Shown piece after piece: positions 63,617 to 64,000 of a stretch of 64,000 bases of DNA. The translations under genes were made by a program, and so were the position numbers. The DNA lies in contig NZ_SRHX01000004.1 of NCBI RefSeq assembly GCF_004565475.1, forward strand, positions 62,001-126,000. Direction: 5' to 3'. The notes under the pieces are model-generated. The model ran no database searches. It was not told the origin of the DNA and saw only the letters and a program-made list of their open reading frames with translations. The stretch is from Lonepinella koalarum. GTDB taxonomy: Bacteria > Pseudomonadota > Gammaproteobacteria > Enterobacterales > Pasteurellaceae. Each line of letters opens with the position of its first letter. The first letter of the stretch is position 1.

Positions 63617-64000
63617 TTATCTCCAACCTCCTCCTAACGCCTTATACAATTCAACCCAATTTTGAGCTTGAGCCAGTTGCGATTGTACAACTGCTTCTTG
63701 GTTATTTAACGCCGTTACTCTGGCACGAATGGCAACATCTAAGGTCTTATTGCCGTGTTGGAATAAGGTCTGTGCATCTTGCGCCTGTTTGTTAGCAAGG
63801 TTTACTGATTTTTGATTTAATGCCGTTTGATTTTTCAACGCTGCACTCATTTGATAAGCGTTGTCCACTTCTTTTAGTGCTGTTAATAAGGTTTGGTCAT
63901 ATTGGATCACCGCTGATTTTAAACGTGCGTCTGCGGCATCAATATTGGCTTCTAAACGTCCATTGGTGAAAATCGGCAGTTGTACACCTGCACTGACCAT
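63617..64000 (-). CDS. TolC/NodT-type outer-membrane efflux protein, 3' part
   Basis: The last 127 or so codons of a gene that continues beyond base 64000. Residues GVQLPIFTNGRLEANIDAADARL, then ALKEVDNAY and a repeated long-helix region, and a closing LYKALGGGWR are typical of the OprM/CusC/NodT family, the outer-membrane channel of RND pumps. The partner pump and adaptor would lie outside the window. The start cannot be placed. Confidence 0.85.
   Translation of the reverse strand: MVSAGVQLPIFTNGRLEANIDAADARLKSAVIQYDQTLLTALKEVDNAYQMSAALKNQTALNQKSVNLANKQAQDAQTLFQHGNKTLDVAIRARVTALNNQEAVVQSQLAQAQNWVELYKALGGGWR

Overview
The window is a chromosomal stretch of a Pasteurellaceae bacterium of the Haemophilus influenzae-type uptake-sequence clade. 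By eye there are more than thirty copies of the 9-mer AAGTGCGGT or its complement, in genes and in paired copies that form terminators. Gene order agrees: secM-secA-mutT, aroK-aroB-dam, ponA divergent from comABCDE, rppH-tauE-lgt-thyA-tadA, and ileS-lspA-ispH. A nadV gene predicts V-factor-independent growth. I cannot name the genus from sequence alone.

Layout. 1-2.3 kb: the end of ubiX, a DUF554 membrane protein, a UPF0306 protein and a LysR regulator. 2.3-6.3 kb: mutT, secA, a SecM-type arrest peptide and a DUF721 protein. 6.3-12.3 kb: nadV, dam, aroB, aroK, xerD, fadR. 12.4-15.3 kb: nhaB, dsbB and a second DUF554 gene. 15.4-21.8 kb: ponA divergent from the competence operon comABCDE. 21.8-28.6 kb: fatty-acid and phospholipid genes yceD-rpmF-plsX-fabH-fabD-fabG, separated from acpP by a decayed IS607-family element. 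28.8-38.8 kb: psd, fklB, ispH, lspA, ileS, tadA, thyA, lgt, a TSUP permease and rppH. 39.4-43.4 kb: a YafJ-like amidotransferase, a DUF406 gene, fadL, ogt and mutH.

43.5-54.1 kb is the most unusual region. A class III binding protein, an ABC ATPase, a FecCD-type permease and a FepA-like TonB-dependent receptor form a metal or metallophore uptake locus. Its two promoter regions carry three matches to the ModE (molybdate-sensor) operator, which suggests molybdate or tungstate (perhaps chelated) as substrate rather than, or besides, iron. A large single-polypeptide (type ISP) restriction-modification gene sits inside this locus. It begins with a tract of 18 full GATT units plus a partial one just after its ATG. 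As sequenced the tract puts the ATG out of frame, so the gene looks phase-variable and OFF.

54.5-64 kb: leuS, a lipoprotein of unknown function, lptE, holA, a C4-dicarboxylate (Dcu) transporter, folD, tRNA-Pro and tRNA-Arg, a YaeR-like VOC protein, two small exported proteins of unknown function and the 3' end of a TolC/NodT-type outer-membrane efflux gene.

Intergenic DNA carries several repeat families. One is an element of about 205 bp with two full copies and one shortened, inverted copy. Others are a chain of short hairpins, a REP-like hairpin and a GTAGGGGCG hairpin. Regulatory sites I can support are a FadR-like operator upstream of fadL, the ModE-like operators, a candidate FNR site upstream of the Dcu gene and a strong tRNA promoter.
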